Below, one piece after another: positions 8,111 through 17,158 of a DNA stretch of 64,000 bases. The DNA lies in assembly GCA_028281005.1 (NCBI GenBank), contig JANQKS010000079.1, positions 1 through 64,000 of the forward strand, given 5' to 3'. The notes under the pieces are model-generated. The model did no database searches. It had not been told where the DNA came from and was given only the letters and a program-made list of their open reading frames with translations. Position 1 is the first letter of the stretch. The number at the start of each line of letters is the position of its first letter. The position numbers and the translations under genes are program-made. This stretch comes from Pseudomonadales bacterium (GTDB lineage Bacteria; Pseudomonadota; Gammaproteobacteria; Pseudomonadales; Azotimanducaceae).

Positions 8111-9052
8111 CTATCCGGCCATTTCTTCAATCAAGTGCTGCATCTTATCCCAGTTGCTAAATACAAATTGTTTGTGGTCGTCTGGGATCTCTGCAAACGG
8201 TACGCGCCAGAAATGAAGGCGTACACGCTGATGACGCCAGCTGCCGTTCACCAGGTCGTGTAGCGAAGCGGAGCCTTCAAAGCCGGTGTGTGCTAAGAAC
8301 ACCACATCTTTGCCTGGATTGGCTGACAACATGGCCGACACACCGCCAAGGCGCGGTGGTAACAAACCCGGCCATCGCTCTATTTGTTCTCGCAGCTCCG
8401 GTTTCGTTGCAAGCAATCGTTGCTGCTTTGCCGCGGTAAAACGGGTGCCTTCGGGGTAGATGAGAATGGATTCTTTCTCCGACGCCGCGCGGGTTAGAGC
8501 CATCACCGCTTGAAGTTCGCGCTCAGTGTCGATGCCGGACCGATCTACAAACAAATTAGGCAGGCGGTGTCCGGCGATATCCAAGCAGGGCATGATGGTG
8601 AGCTCTTGTTTGAGAATGTAGCGCAGGCCTTCACGCCGGTGTTCTGCAAAATACAACATCGGTAACACAGTATCCGCGATGGATGTGTGGCGAGCGATAA
8701 CCAAGGCGCTGGGACCGGTGATGTCCTCCGCCCCTGAGATCTCGAGCTCCAAGGCATAAATTTTCATCCCCAAACGTAACAGGCCACCGGCCCACCAGTA
8801 TTGGATGTGCTGGTTGCGGGCTAAGTAGTCTGGCTTGTTGCGATGCCACAGCCAAACCCATGTGAGGCGTGCAACTCCGATACACTCGTAGTAGAGGAAC
8901 CCTAACGCAAACAGGAGAGCATGCGGCAGCGAACGGAATTGTGGTAGGAGACTCAAGAGCACTGCAATCAGCAACAACACAGGTGCGCTCACCACCAGCG
9001 GTAGGGTAATGATGACCAGCGCCGTTAGACTTGTGATGCGCCTTTTTAACAT
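8111..9052 (-). CDS. Membrane lysophospholipid/glycerolipid acyltransferase (PlsC-like)
   Basis: 313 residues. Two hydrophobic N-terminal segments (about 10-33 and 45-65) anchor it in the membrane. The acyltransferase H-x4-D motif is HTSIAD, and the later block LIYPEGTRF matches the P-E-G-T-R motif that binds phosphate. It most likely transfers an acyl chain to lysophosphatidate or a related lipid. Its ATG touches the stop of the MATE gene with no gap, so the two are translationally coupled. The long linker and C-terminus resemble the larger YihG-like acyltransferases rather than the 240-residue PlsC. Confidence 0.82.
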   Translation of the reverse strand: MLKRRITSLTALVIITLPLVVSAPVLLLIAVLLSLLPQFRSLPHALLFALGFLYYECIGVARLTWVWLWHRNKPDYLARNQHIQYWWAGGLLRLGMKIYALELEISGAEDITGPSALVIARHTSIADTVLPMLYFAEHRREGLRYILKQELTIMPCLDIAGHRLPNLFVDRSGIDTERELQAVMALTRAASEKESILIYPEGTRFTAAKQQRLLATKPELREQIERWPGLLPPRLGGVSAMLSANPGKDVVFLAHTGFEGSASLHDLVNGSWRHQRVRLHFWRVPFAEIPDDHKQFVFSNWDKMQHLIEEMAG

Positions 9053-10390
9053 TCAAGCCTTTTTGCTTAACGACACCAACCTAACTTTAAACCACAACCA
9101 ACCGGCGATGCCCAACAATATGTTGCTGACGACCGTGGCGATAAAAATACCTTCATAACCCATCCAGTGGTTGAGCAGGGTCGCCAAAGGGAGATAGACA
9201 GCAAACATCCGCAGAAAACTCAGCGCGGTGGAGGGCAGCGGTTTGCCGAGGGCGTTGAAGCTGGCAGAAGCCATCATCAGCACCCCCCAAGCGCCGTAAC
9301 CCCACGGCACCAACGCCAGGTAGAAGCCGGCCACCGCAATTACGGAAGGGGAGTCGTCGATCAGCGCGGCCAGTTCGGCACCGAAAAAGAACAAAGGGAT
9401 CGCTGCGATGATCCCCCACAACAATGAAAACTGATAGCTGACTTTCACCCCGTCGCGGACGCGGGAAAACTTACGCGCCCCCCAGTTTTGGCCGACAAAG
9501 GGCCCAATCGATGCAGACAAGGCGAACAGCATCATGGCAGCAACCGCTTCGATCCGGCCGGCAACGCCAAATCCGGCCACAACAATCTCACCGTGTTGCG
9601 CCAACAACATGGTGATGAAAGCAGCCGTGACGGGGCCGATTAACTGGGTGGCCATGGCGGGCAGACCGATGTGCAGAATGCGTCGAGTGGAGGCAACAAA
9701 CCCGCTCCACAGGTGCTGCAGCTGGATCATCTCGCCGCGATAGACGTAGTAGAACAAGACGGCGGTGGTCAGCACGCGCACCGTTGTCATGGCCGCGGCA
9801 GCGCCCGCCAACTCCATACGTGGGAAGCCAAACCAGCCGAAGATGAGAATCGGGTCCAGCAACAAATTAACGAACGCACCGATGGTCATTACTATGCCTG
9901 GAATGTTGGCGCTGCCGTTGGCTCGCATGATGTTGGAGGCGATCATGGTGGTGGTGAACAGCACCGTGCCGGGTAGGTAAATGTCCAGATAGGTGTGGAT
10001 AAGCACCAGCACCTCGGCGCTGGCCCCCATCGCGGTAAACAATGGATCAATGGCCAGCCAGGCTAACAAAGACAACACCGCGGAAAGGCTGCCGACCAAC
10101 AGGAGGGCATGGCTGCCCAGACGTCGCACCTCTTCGCGTTCGCCACTGCCGACGCTGCGTGCAATGACTGAAGAGGTGCCGATGCCAATACCCAGGGCAA
10201 TGCTGGTGAGCATCATGACCAAGGGAAAGGTGAAAGTGATCGCCGCAACGTGCTGGGTGCTCAGCTGACCAATAAAACCCATTTCCAGGGTTTGCACCAA
10301 GATGCTGGACGACACACCCATCATCATGGGTGCCGTCAGCTTGGCCAGTGAAACAGGCACAGAGCCTTGTGTCAGATCTTTCTGCGACAT
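9053..10390 (-). CDS. MATE family efflux transporter
   Basis: 445 residues with about 12 transmembrane helices in two related halves, as usual for the MATE (NorM/DinF) family of cation- or proton-coupled multidrug antiporters. Family-like stretches are LGIGIGTSSVIARSVGSGE in the first half and SIGPFVGQNWGARKFSRVR in the second, both with the G-Q/S-N-x-G-A-x turn. It heads the minus-strand operon with the acyltransferase and CaiB genes. The association with lipid enzymes may mean a lipid-like substrate, but that is only inferred. The start is ATG at 10390. Confidence 0.88.
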   Translation of the reverse strand: MSQKDLTQGSVPVSLAKLTAPMMMGVSSSILVQTLEMGFIGQLSTQHVAAITFTFPLVMMLTSIALGIGIGTSSVIARSVGSGEREEVRRLGSHALLLVGSLSAVLSLLAWLAIDPLFTAMGASAEVLVLIHTYLDIYLPGTVLFTTTMIASNIMRANGSANIPGIVMTIGAFVNLLLDPILIFGWFGFPRMELAGAAAAMTTVRVLTTAVLFYYVYRGEMIQLQHLWSGFVASTRRILHIGLPAMATQLIGPVTAAFITMLLAQHGEIVVAGFGVAGRIEAVAAMMLFALSASIGPFVGQNWGARKFSRVRDGVKVSYQFSLLWGIIAAIPLFFFGAELAALIDDSPSVIAVAGFYLALVPWGYGAWGVLMMASASFNALGKPLPSTALSFLRMFAVYLPLATLLNHWMGYEGIFIATVVSNILLGIAGWLWFKVRLVSLSKKA

Positions 10391-10457
10391 GGTATGAACA
10401 GCGGGTGGCCGCGCATTATGGCATGCTTACGCAGGCTTGGTCAGAGATAAGTGATGC

Positions 10458-11609
10458 ATGAGTGACGTGCAGGTCAACGGCGAATGCCTGCCTCAGTATG
10501 AGCCGGTTGCGCAGGCATTTGAGGAAGGATTTACAGCCGGTCGCGACGTGGGTGCGGCAGTGGCCGTGTGGCGTGATGGCGACTGGGTGGTAGATCTTTG
10601 GGCAGGCCACACCGACCGACGCCGTTCGCAGCCTTGGCAAGCTGACACGTTGGCTTGTTTTTTCTCCGTGTCGAAAGCGGTCACAGCAACATGTGTTCTA
10701 CAAGCGGCCGATAGAGGGCATTTAGACCTGCATGCACGGGTCAGCGAATATTGGCCTGAGTTTGCCCAAGCCGGCAAACAAGACGCCACGGTAACGCAGA
10801 TTCTTGCGCACCAGGTGGGGCTGCCGGGTTTACATGACCCGGTGGAGGTGGAACTGCTATTCGATTGGCCGCGCATGTGCGCGCGCTTAGCAGCCGAACC
10901 GCCTTGGTGGCCGCTCGGTACCAAGCACGGTTACCACGCACGCACGTTTGGTTTTCTGGCCGGCGAGGTGTTGCGGCGCGCGACGGGCCGCAATGTTGGC
11001 GAATGGCTGGCACAAGAGATTGCCGCGCCGTTGGATCTGCAAGTACATATTGGGCTAACCGCCGAACAGCAAACACGATGCGCAGACATGCTTCCGGCGC
11101 GGGTCAAACCGGGCGAGCAAAAGTACTGGCCGCCGGCCATGCAGCGCATGTTGAAGGACTTTACGGACACCTCCACCCCAACCGGGGCAGCCTTTCAAAA
11201 CCCCAGTTTTAAGCCGGGTTACATGAACGGCCAGGCCTTTCGGGAGGCGCAATTACCGGCGCTGAATGGACACGGCACGGCGCGCGATGTGGCGCATCTG
11301 CTCGGCCAGATCCCACAATTGCTGTCTGCGCAGACGTTACACCTGGCCACACAATCACACAGTCATGGTGCGGATGAAGTGCTCAAGAGTGTTACCCGCT
11401 TCGGTCTTGGCTACATGCTTTACGAAGCGGAATCGCCAATCGGTTGGCCAGGCTGCTTTGGCCATGCCGGTGCAGGCGGCAGCGTGGCTTTTTGCGACCC
11501 TGCGCGGGACATTGGATTTGCATTCATCATGAACCAGATGCAGGAGGGTGTGGTGACCGGCGGCACCTCAGCGACTGCGTGTATTGAGGCACTACAACGC
11601 TGTCTTTGA
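10458..11609 (+). CDS. Serine hydrolase of the class C beta-lactamase/EstB family
   Basis: 383 residues, cytoplasmic by lack of a signal peptide. The nucleophile motif S-x-x-K is S70-V-S-K73. The second-motif Tyr is probably in GTKHGYHARTFG, and the third motif is GHAGAGGS near residue 335. This is the pattern of EstB-type esterases and related hydrolases rather than drug-resistance beta-lactamases. The 5' end is divergent from the MATE gene across 67 bp. The 3' end is 4 bp from the convergent DUF2157 gene. The substrate is unknown. Confidence 0.85.
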   Translation: MSDVQVNGECLPQYEPVAQAFEEGFTAGRDVGAAVAVWRDGDWVVDLWAGHTDRRRSQPWQADTLACFFSVSKAVTATCVLQAADRGHLDLHARVSEYWPEFAQAGKQDATVTQILAHQVGLPGLHDPVEVELLFDWPRMCARLAAEPPWWPLGTKHGYHARTFGFLAGEVLRRATGRNVGEWLAQEIAAPLDLQVHIGLTAEQQTRCADMLPARVKPGEQKYWPPAMQRMLKDFTDTSTPTGAAFQNPSFKPGYMNGQAFREAQLPALNGHGTARDVAHLLGQIPQLLSAQTLHLATQSHSHGADEVLKSVTRFGLGYMLYEAESPIGWPGCFGHAGAGGSVAFCDPARDIGFAFIMNQMQEGVVTGGTSATACIEALQRCL

Positions 11610-11613
11610 AGGA

Positions 11614-12567
11614 TTAGCGGGTCTTGCGCAGGTAGCGCCGATCAATTTTTAACGCGGCCGCGCTGATGGCGATCATTAGCAGGCCGATCACAATGAGCGC
11701 TATGGGCCATCCCACTGAGTCGGCAAAGTAACGGCTGGTGAAATACGCCGTATAGGCAAGCAACGCGATGGTACTGGCGATATTGAGGGCGCGGCTGCGC
11801 GCCCACACACCCAAATACACCAACCCACACGCGCCAGCGACAAACACCGCTTCCGCCCAGCTGCCTTCGACCACGTCAAATAATCCCCACAACGCCGCCC
11901 AAGCGCCGAGCACGTACAGTTGTGGGGTCAGCATGGTATGCCGGCTCTTCAAGGTGGCGGTACCTAAACTCAACCAACCGAGGCCGAGCGCAAGGGCGAT
12001 GCCTGCTTCGGGTACGCCGGCCATATCCATACCCAGTCCTACTGCCGCGGAAGCAAAAAACACCGTTAGCCAAAGCACTACTGTCTCCGTCCACCGCCGT
12101 GCAGCAACACCAAACTGCACAGCGAAGGTGAGGGCGGTGATGAGCGCGGCCAATTGCGCATCCCCGCCGCTGCCGTATTCCGCAAACGCCACCATCATGC
12201 CAGTGGGTTGCAAGACCGCAGAGATGAGCAATAAAGGCATGGCGGCACGTTGGTAGCGTACATCTGTGAACGCGAGCGCAGCGAGGGCAAACGCCGTCAC
12301 CCCGGGGCCAAGGGTGATGATGACGCGGGCGGCGCTGTTTAAGCCTTGCCATTGTAAACCCACGAAGATGGCGATCCCGGCGAAGACAAAGATCCCGCCG
12401 ATGTAGCTTAATACCTGTACGACCAAGCCGCTGGGTTCAGCCGCTGCAGCCTCGTCAGTGGCCAACTTGGCTTGCACGTCTGCGACGGAGAGCTGGTGCG
12501 CGCGCATGATTGTCACTACCTCATTCAGCGCTGCATCACGCTGGGTCTGCGGTGCTTGCTCAGTCAA
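11614..12567 (-). CDS. DUF2157-like polytopic membrane protein
   Basis: 317 residues. A short soluble helical N-terminus (about 45 residues) precedes roughly nine to ten hydrophobic helices. The segment VLSYIGGIFVFAGIAIFVGLQW is typical of DUF2157 proteins (Y-x-G-x-x-x-x-x-x-x-I). The function is unknown for the family. It is the last gene of a three-gene minus-strand unit after the PRPP synthetase-like gene, and its start overlaps the preceding gene's stop by 8 bp, which indicates coupling. Confidence 0.7.
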   Translation of the reverse strand: MTEQAPQTQRDAALNEVVTIMRAHQLSVADVQAKLATDEAAAAEPSGLVVQVLSYIGGIFVFAGIAIFVGLQWQGLNSAARVIITLGPGVTAFALAALAFTDVRYQRAAMPLLLISAVLQPTGMMVAFAEYGSGGDAQLAALITALTFAVQFGVAARRWTETVVLWLTVFFASAAVGLGMDMAGVPEAGIALALGLGWLSLGTATLKSRHTMLTPQLYVLGAWAALWGLFDVVEGSWAEAVFVAGACGLVYLGVWARSRALNIASTIALLAYTAYFTSRYFADSVGWPIALIVIGLLMIAISAAALKIDRRYLRKTR

Positions 12568-13210
12568 GCTCGATCCAACCCAGAAAATGCACGTTGTAGT
12601 AGGAGTAACGCTGCATCTGCTCTAACTCCGCGCCAAGTTCCTCCACGCGGCCGTCCTTTTCGATGGCCACCACGCGATTGCGCGAGCGCATACCAAACAG
12701 TTCCCCGAACAGACCTGCGCCGCCGCGATAGTCGTTTCGAAAGCGGTAGCCGTCCGGGGCGGTGATGGCAGGGTTAAGGATGAGGTCAGCGAGATCTGCC
12801 GGTAGCGGCAGGGGGGCACTGGTTTCGTGTTTGTCCGCCTCCGCCGCTGCACTTTCAAGCTCTGCGCGCAAGGTATCGTCGATGCGCAGATCAATCCGCG
12901 CGAGCATGGATTGCCCCGGTGTAAAGCGGAACAGGGTGCTCTGCTCATAGAAGCGCGGGGTTTCGCTGTAAACCGCGCGAGCTTGCAATTGGCCGTTGAC
13001 GACTTCGAACTCAATATCGAAGTTTGACTGGTTTACCCGTCGTTCATCGATGGCCACCAACAACGAAAACTGTGGCGCCTCGACAAACAGTTTGGGTAAC
13101 GCCGTGGCACCGAGGAACAACGCGGCCACTACCAACGGCAAGGCAATAGCCGCGACCATAAAGACGTTTTCTTTCAGCCACGACGATTGCTGTGGTTGGT
13201 CGGCTGACAT
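12560..13210 (-). CDS. Membrane-anchored hypothetical protein
   Basis: 216 residues that I do not recognise. One transmembrane helix is at about 16-36 (VFMVAAIALPLVVAALFLGATAL), and the rest is a likely periplasmic soluble domain. The C-terminus is aromatic-rich (MQRYSYYNVHFLGWIELD). It lies between the PRPP synthetase-like gene (3-bp gap) and the DUF2157 gene (8-bp overlap), so the three are probably translated together. In other bacteria DUF2157 genes often neighbour small membrane proteins, but the usual G-D-Y-x-x-L-x-Y motif of those partners is not seen here. Confidence 0.65.
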   Translation of the reverse strand: MSADQPQQSSWLKENVFMVAAIALPLVVAALFLGATALPKLFVEAPQFSLLVAIDERRVNQSNFDIEFEVVNGQLQARAVYSETPRFYEQSTLFRFTPGQSMLARIDLRIDDTLRAELESAAAEADKHETSAPLPLPADLADLILNPAITAPDGYRFRNDYRGGAGLFGELFGMRSRNRVVAIEKDGRVEELGAELEQMQRYSYYNVHFLGWIELD

Positions 13211-13213
13211 GGC

Positions 13214-14419
13214 CTATTTCGGATGCAACTCCGGAAGCTGGTCGCTGGAGTAGATTTTGCGGATAAAACGCGGGTTGGTCGAAGACATGTCGATCTGGTA
13301 GAAGCCATCTTCCCGCGCGTACTGCACATCGAGAATGTTGGCCAGGTTTTTTGCCAGCCAGCGCTCAATCTTGAGCACCACCATTTTCCGGCGCAGGCGG
13401 CCTTGCACATCGCGGTTGAGCACGGTGGGCAGCGTATTGAGCGTGAGAATCTCATCGATGGCGGGGTTCGCCATCTTTTCCCGTCCCTCTTCGCTGGCGT
13501 AGAAGTGGGATACTGCGAATACCGTTTTGCCAGGGTGTATCTGCTTCAAAAACTCACAGGACTTCACCACCGTAGAACCGGTGCGCACCATATCGTCAAA
13601 CAACACAATGTCGTGGCCGTCGATTTCTTCGAACGTCGACTCACTTTGGTCATGCAGTTTGATCTCTACGTCGCGCTCGCCCGAACGTTCTTTGTCGAGC
13701 AGGATGAACTTGGCCTTAGGTAGGTTCAGCCGGGTATACATCTCTTTGACGAAATCACGTGCACCTTGGTCCGGCGCACACAGCGCCAACCCTTCGCCCT
13801 GGGGGCCGTAGTTCACGAGATTGGAATTTTTCAGATAGTGGCAGTAGAGCTCGTAAGGGATGAGGTTGTGGAAGTTGCCTGCAAACACCTCATTAAACAT
13901 CTGCTGCACGGAGAAAGAATGATTGTGTACGGTGACGACTGAATCCACACCTGCAAGCTTTAGCATTTGCGCATACAGCTTGGCGGTGAACGGCTGACCG
14001 TCGAATTTCTTCAGGTCTTTTTCATCCCGTTCCTGCAGCGTTTCACCGAGTTCCCGCGCGGGGCCCCGGTCTTGCGCGCTATAGTAAAGATCGGGCTCCA
14101 CCAGCACGACGTGCGCTGCGCCATTTTCTTTGGCGGCGCGGGCAATCAGTAAGTTGCGCATCGCCAGGTTTTGCCGGCTCACGACGTGACTGGAGGTGCT
14201 GACAATAACCACGGTTTTGCCTTTGAGCTTATTGCCGACGCAGCTGAAGTCTTCTTCATCAGAAATAAAGCGTGGGCAAAACTCTGAATTGGCGAAGATC
14301 TTCATGGCGATGATATCCGCAATGTCTTCTGCCTGGCCCATGCTGAAGGCTAAATCAATGGCGAATGGATCATCGGAGGAATTGCCAACGATGATGATGT
14401 TTTTAGCGTCTAGAGACAT
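13214..14419 (-). CDS. Atypical ribose-phosphate pyrophosphokinase (PRPP synthetase-like)
   Basis: 401 residues, longer than the roughly 315 of standard bacterial Prs. The PRPP-binding loop is clear: HDIVLFDDMVRTGSTVVKS (consensus V-x-x-D-D-x-x-x-T-x-x-T). The N-terminal half has a Prs-like domain with F-x-x-G-E/N and TVVIVSTSSH, and the region ending VVTVHNHSFSVQQMF corresponds to the catalytic-flap and metal site area. It probably makes PRPP from ribose-5-phosphate and ATP, or is a divergent relative. It leads a three-gene operon with two membrane proteins, not the ipk-prs-pth context usual in gammaproteobacteria, so it is likely an additional copy. Confidence 0.72.
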   Translation of the reverse strand: MSLDAKNIIIVGNSSDDPFAIDLAFSMGQAEDIADIIAMKIFANSEFCPRFISDEEDFSCVGNKLKGKTVVIVSTSSHVVSRQNLAMRNLLIARAAKENGAAHVVLVEPDLYYSAQDRGPARELGETLQERDEKDLKKFDGQPFTAKLYAQMLKLAGVDSVVTVHNHSFSVQQMFNEVFAGNFHNLIPYELYCHYLKNSNLVNYGPQGEGLALCAPDQGARDFVKEMYTRLNLPKAKFILLDKERSGERDVEIKLHDQSESTFEEIDGHDIVLFDDMVRTGSTVVKSCEFLKQIHPGKTVFAVSHFYASEEGREKMANPAIDEILTLNTLPTVLNRDVQGRLRRKMVVLKIERWLAKNLANILDVQYAREDGFYQIDMSSTNPRFIRKIYSSDQLPELHPK

Positions 14420-14533
14420 CTTTTCCGGTGCGGGTGATGTGCAGGTAAGTACGCCTTCCCCAGCGTAACTCTTCGCGGCAGAGCGTAAAGTTTCCGCCGC
14501 GTTCAGGCAATAGCGGATATCTGCGAATGCAGC

Positions 14534-15128
14534 TTACCACTGGTCGAAATGCATCACCGAATCGACCGGTGGACGATAAGCAGGCTTAAGTTCAGTGCCC
14601 TTGGTGTAGGCGAAGGGAATCAGCGCAATCTGCATAAACTCCTCATACGATACGCCAAGGAGTTCAGAAATCTCCCGTTCGTGCATGAGGTGTAAGGTGG
14701 TGTGGTCCAAGCGGTCCCCAATCCGCGGGCCCGTGCGGCCAGCATGAAGTTCCAAGCGGCGGGAATGATTGAGCCGTAGGTACCGGCATTAGCCATATTG
14801 CCGCTGATGACACTCTCCGCATCGGTGCGACCGGCGATACATGGAATCATCAAGACAGGCGCCCGACCCATATTGGCGGCGAGATATTCCGCAGATGAGG
14901 TGGAGCGCCCCCGGCTGGCCTCGCCGATGCGAGCGCGTTTCTCTGGATCAGTGACAAACATAAACCGCCAGCCTTGGGAATTAGAACCACTGGGGCCTGC
15001 ACCGCCATCTCCATACATTCGCGAATGGTGTCTTTTTCCACCGGCCGATCAAAATCCAAGTGTTTGCGCACCGCGCGTGTGGTGCTGAGCAGTTCATCAT
15101 TGCTTAGCTTGAGCTGTGCGTGTGCCAT
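14534..15128 (-). pseudogene. Nitroreductase-family gene broken by two frameshifts
   Basis: Three frames carry successive pieces of one flavin nitroreductase. Piece 1 (from 15128) runs from the start to CMEMAVQAP. Piece 2 carries SGSNSQGWRFMFVTDP through GLGTAWTT. Piece 3 carries LHLMHEREISELLGVSYEEF to the C-terminus. The first shift lies at the G-run 14992-14995, where one missing base would restore the family sequence A-P-S-G-S-N-S-Q-G-W. The second lies near 14685-14705, at W-T-T/L-H-L-M-H. The remaining sequence is well conserved, so decay is recent or the shifts are sequencing errors. The domain binds FMN and NAD(P)H. Confidence 0.8.
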
Positions 15129-15167
15129 GCCTACCCCAGGTAGTGTTTGAATGTGGTGATTTGGATT

Positions 15168-16016
15168 TTAACCATCGTAGAAGAACGGCGCGTGCAAACC
15201 AATCACGGTTTTATCACGCGCGCTTGCGGCGCGTTCGATGGCATCTGCCGTCAGCTGATTCGCCTCCGCGGTGGTGAGTATGCGTTGCGCAATGTCGCGC
15301 CGCCCATAATGGGCTTGTAGAAAGAAGCGGCCCTGATCGCCAGGCAATGTCGGCATGCGTCGGTGCCAGACGTCAGAGACGAAGAAACCGACATCGCCGG
15401 CCTCCGCCAACAGGGGTACAACGCCTTGACCGTTGTACTCAAGATTGTCGTTCATCACCTCTTTACTCGGCGGAGGCCGACCAGACAGGTGCGATCCAGG
15501 GATTACCCCCGTTGGACCATCCTCCAAGAGGCATGGTTGTAGGTAGATGTGGGTCCCCACAGCAAACACCGGATGGGGAATATCCGCAGGCCAAATGGCG
15601 CCCGGTGGCAGAGGGATGTGCGGTCCGGCATCGATGTGCCAGGCGTCACCGCCGTGTAAACCGGTACTGCTTGGCGGATTTCGCCACGCGGTGTTGGCGA
15701 TGACGTGACAGTCCTCCCCAAGCAGCGGTTCGATGACGTCCAGAATGCCGCGATGCGCCACTGCGCGCTGACAAGCGGCGCTGCGGTTGAGCATACCGTA
15801 GCGAAACATCTCGTTGCCTTCCGGCGTACGCAGGGTGCCGCGCGCATCCGCCTTGAACTGGTCGAACACCGCGCTGATTTCACGGGCAAGGGTTTCAACC
15901 TCCTCCGCCGTGAACACCCCCTTCTGCAACGTGTAACCCTGTCGTTCCAATTCGTTGGCGGCGAGCGATGCGGGCTCAGTGCGGAACCTCAAATAGCCGC
16001 GGTGGCGAGTAATCAC
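15168..16016 (-). CDS. Phytanoyl-CoA dioxygenase (PhyH) family oxygenase
   Basis: About 282 residues. Fe(II)/2-oxoglutarate-dependent oxygenase fold: the H-x-D iron motif is in AWHIDAGPH and the distal His is probably in DVWHRRMP, followed by the Arg-containing strand GRFFLQAHYGRR. The N-terminus (LERQGYTLQKGVFTAEEVETLAREI) is typical of PhyH. I chose GTG at 16016 because a strong AAGGGGGGAAGG lies 2-3 bp upstream of it. The upstream ATG at 16040 has no binding site and would put that purine tract inside the gene. It is divergent from the amidohydrolase. The substrate is unknown. Confidence 0.8.
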   Translation of the reverse strand: MITRHRGYLRFRTEPASLAANELERQGYTLQKGVFTAEEVETLAREISAVFDQFKADARGTLRTPEGNEMFRYGMLNRSAACQRAVAHRGILDVIEPLLGEDCHVIANTAWRNPPSSTGLHGGDAWHIDAGPHIPLPPGAIWPADIPHPVFAVGTHIYLQPCLLEDGPTGVIPGSHLSGRPPPSKEVMNDNLEYNGQGVVPLLAEAGDVGFFVSDVWHRRMPTLPGDQGRFFLQAHYGRRDIAQRILTTAEANQLTADAIERAASARDKTVIGLHAPFFYDG

Positions 16017-16088
16017 GGCCTTCCCCCCTTTCGAATCCATATTTGTTGTAGCCTATGCTACCGGTAATTGAATCCTGGTTGGAACTGA

Positions 16089-17156
16089 ATGATTGATTGC
16101 GACTCCCACGTGCTTGAGCCACCCGATTTGTGGCAAAACTACCTTGAGAAGAAATTTGTAGATCGGGCCATCCGCATCGAACAACAAGATGGCGTGGAAA
16201 AGCTTGTTATTGGCGAGGAAGTGGTGCTGGAAGGTGTGCTGGCCGGCCTCGGCGGAGCGCACCTGGACAAGGCGCAACTCTTTGCACCCGGCATGCGTTA
16301 TCTAGACGGTTGCCCACCGGCAAGCTTTGACCCTGCGGCTCGGATCCGGGAGATGGACAAGTGGGGAGTAACTCATACGCTGGTGTTTCCTACGATCTGC
16401 ATCCTGCCGTTTCCAACAAGCGATCAAGACCTGGCGAACGCCTACTGCCGTGCCTACAACAATTGGATACATGACTTCGCCCAAGCCTGCGACGGTCGGG
16501 TCTGGCCCGTCGCCATCATCAACTGGCACGATGTGGAAAGTGCAGTGCAAGAGCTCAAATCATGTATTGAGCGTGGCTTCAGAGCGCTGTTTGTCCCACC
16601 TGAAACTGTAGGCGGAAAACGTCTAGGAGACCCGCATTTCGACCCCATCTGGCAGCTCTGCCAGGAAGCTAATTTACCCGGCTGCTTGCACGTTGTAGTC
16701 CGTTTCTCAGGTGCAGCCAGGCCATTTTCCGATTGGGCGGAAACCACCCCGGGGCCTATATTTGGATTTGGGCTGGGTGCGACTGGGCAAATGATCCCGG
16801 CGCTAACCGCTATGGTGACGGACTGCCTGTTTGATCGGTTTCCACGCTTGAAAATTGTTAGCGTCGAAGCTGGTGCTGGCTATGCGCCATATCTCATGGA
16901 TCGGCTGGATGCGAAATACGAAGTGTTTAGCGGGCTTGTGCCGCTGCAGAAGAATCCAAGCGACTACATTCGCTCGAATTGCTACTTTGTTGCGGAGCCG
17001 CTAGAGCGAACCGTCGATAGTGCGTTGGAACTGGTCGGCCAGGACCGCATTATGTGGGGGAGTGATTATCCACATGTGGATGGGTTGGCTGAGGTAGATG
17101 AACATCCGACGCAGAAGAGGGTTTTGTCTGAGAATGCGATGAGGGTTTTTGGTTAG
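16089..17156 (+). CDS. Amidohydrolase family 2 metal-dependent hydrolase
   Basis: 355 residues, TIM-barrel amidohydrolase/decarboxylase of the COG2159 type. The D-x-H near the N-terminus is I-D-C-D-S-H-V-L-E-P. Other metal or active-site stretches are LPGCLHVVV, VSVEAGAGYAPYLMDRLD and the final RIMWGSDYPHVDG with its catalytic-type Asp. Relatives act on 2-amino-3-carboxymuconate semialdehyde, gamma-resorcylate and similar aromatic acids. The gene stops 2 bp before the response regulator at 17159, so it may be co-transcribed with the signalling cassette, although its base composition looks more like the upstream genes. Confidence 0.85.
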   Translation: MIDCDSHVLEPPDLWQNYLEKKFVDRAIRIEQQDGVEKLVIGEEVVLEGVLAGLGGAHLDKAQLFAPGMRYLDGCPPASFDPAARIREMDKWGVTHTLVFPTICILPFPTSDQDLANAYCRAYNNWIHDFAQACDGRVWPVAIINWHDVESAVQELKSCIERGFRALFVPPETVGGKRLGDPHFDPIWQLCQEANLPGCLHVVVRFSGAARPFSDWAETTPGPIFGFGLGATGQMIPALTAMVTDCLFDRFPRLKIVSVEAGAGYAPYLMDRLDAKYEVFSGLVPLQKNPSDYIRSNCYFVAEPLERTVDSALELVGQDRIMWGSDYPHVDGLAEVDEHPTQKRVLSENAMRVFG

Positions 17157-17158
17157 GT

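Noticed and set aside
10458-11609. Beta-lactam resistance gene
   Set aside because: The S-x-x-K and H-A-G motif pattern is of EstB-type hydrolases; there is no signal peptide.
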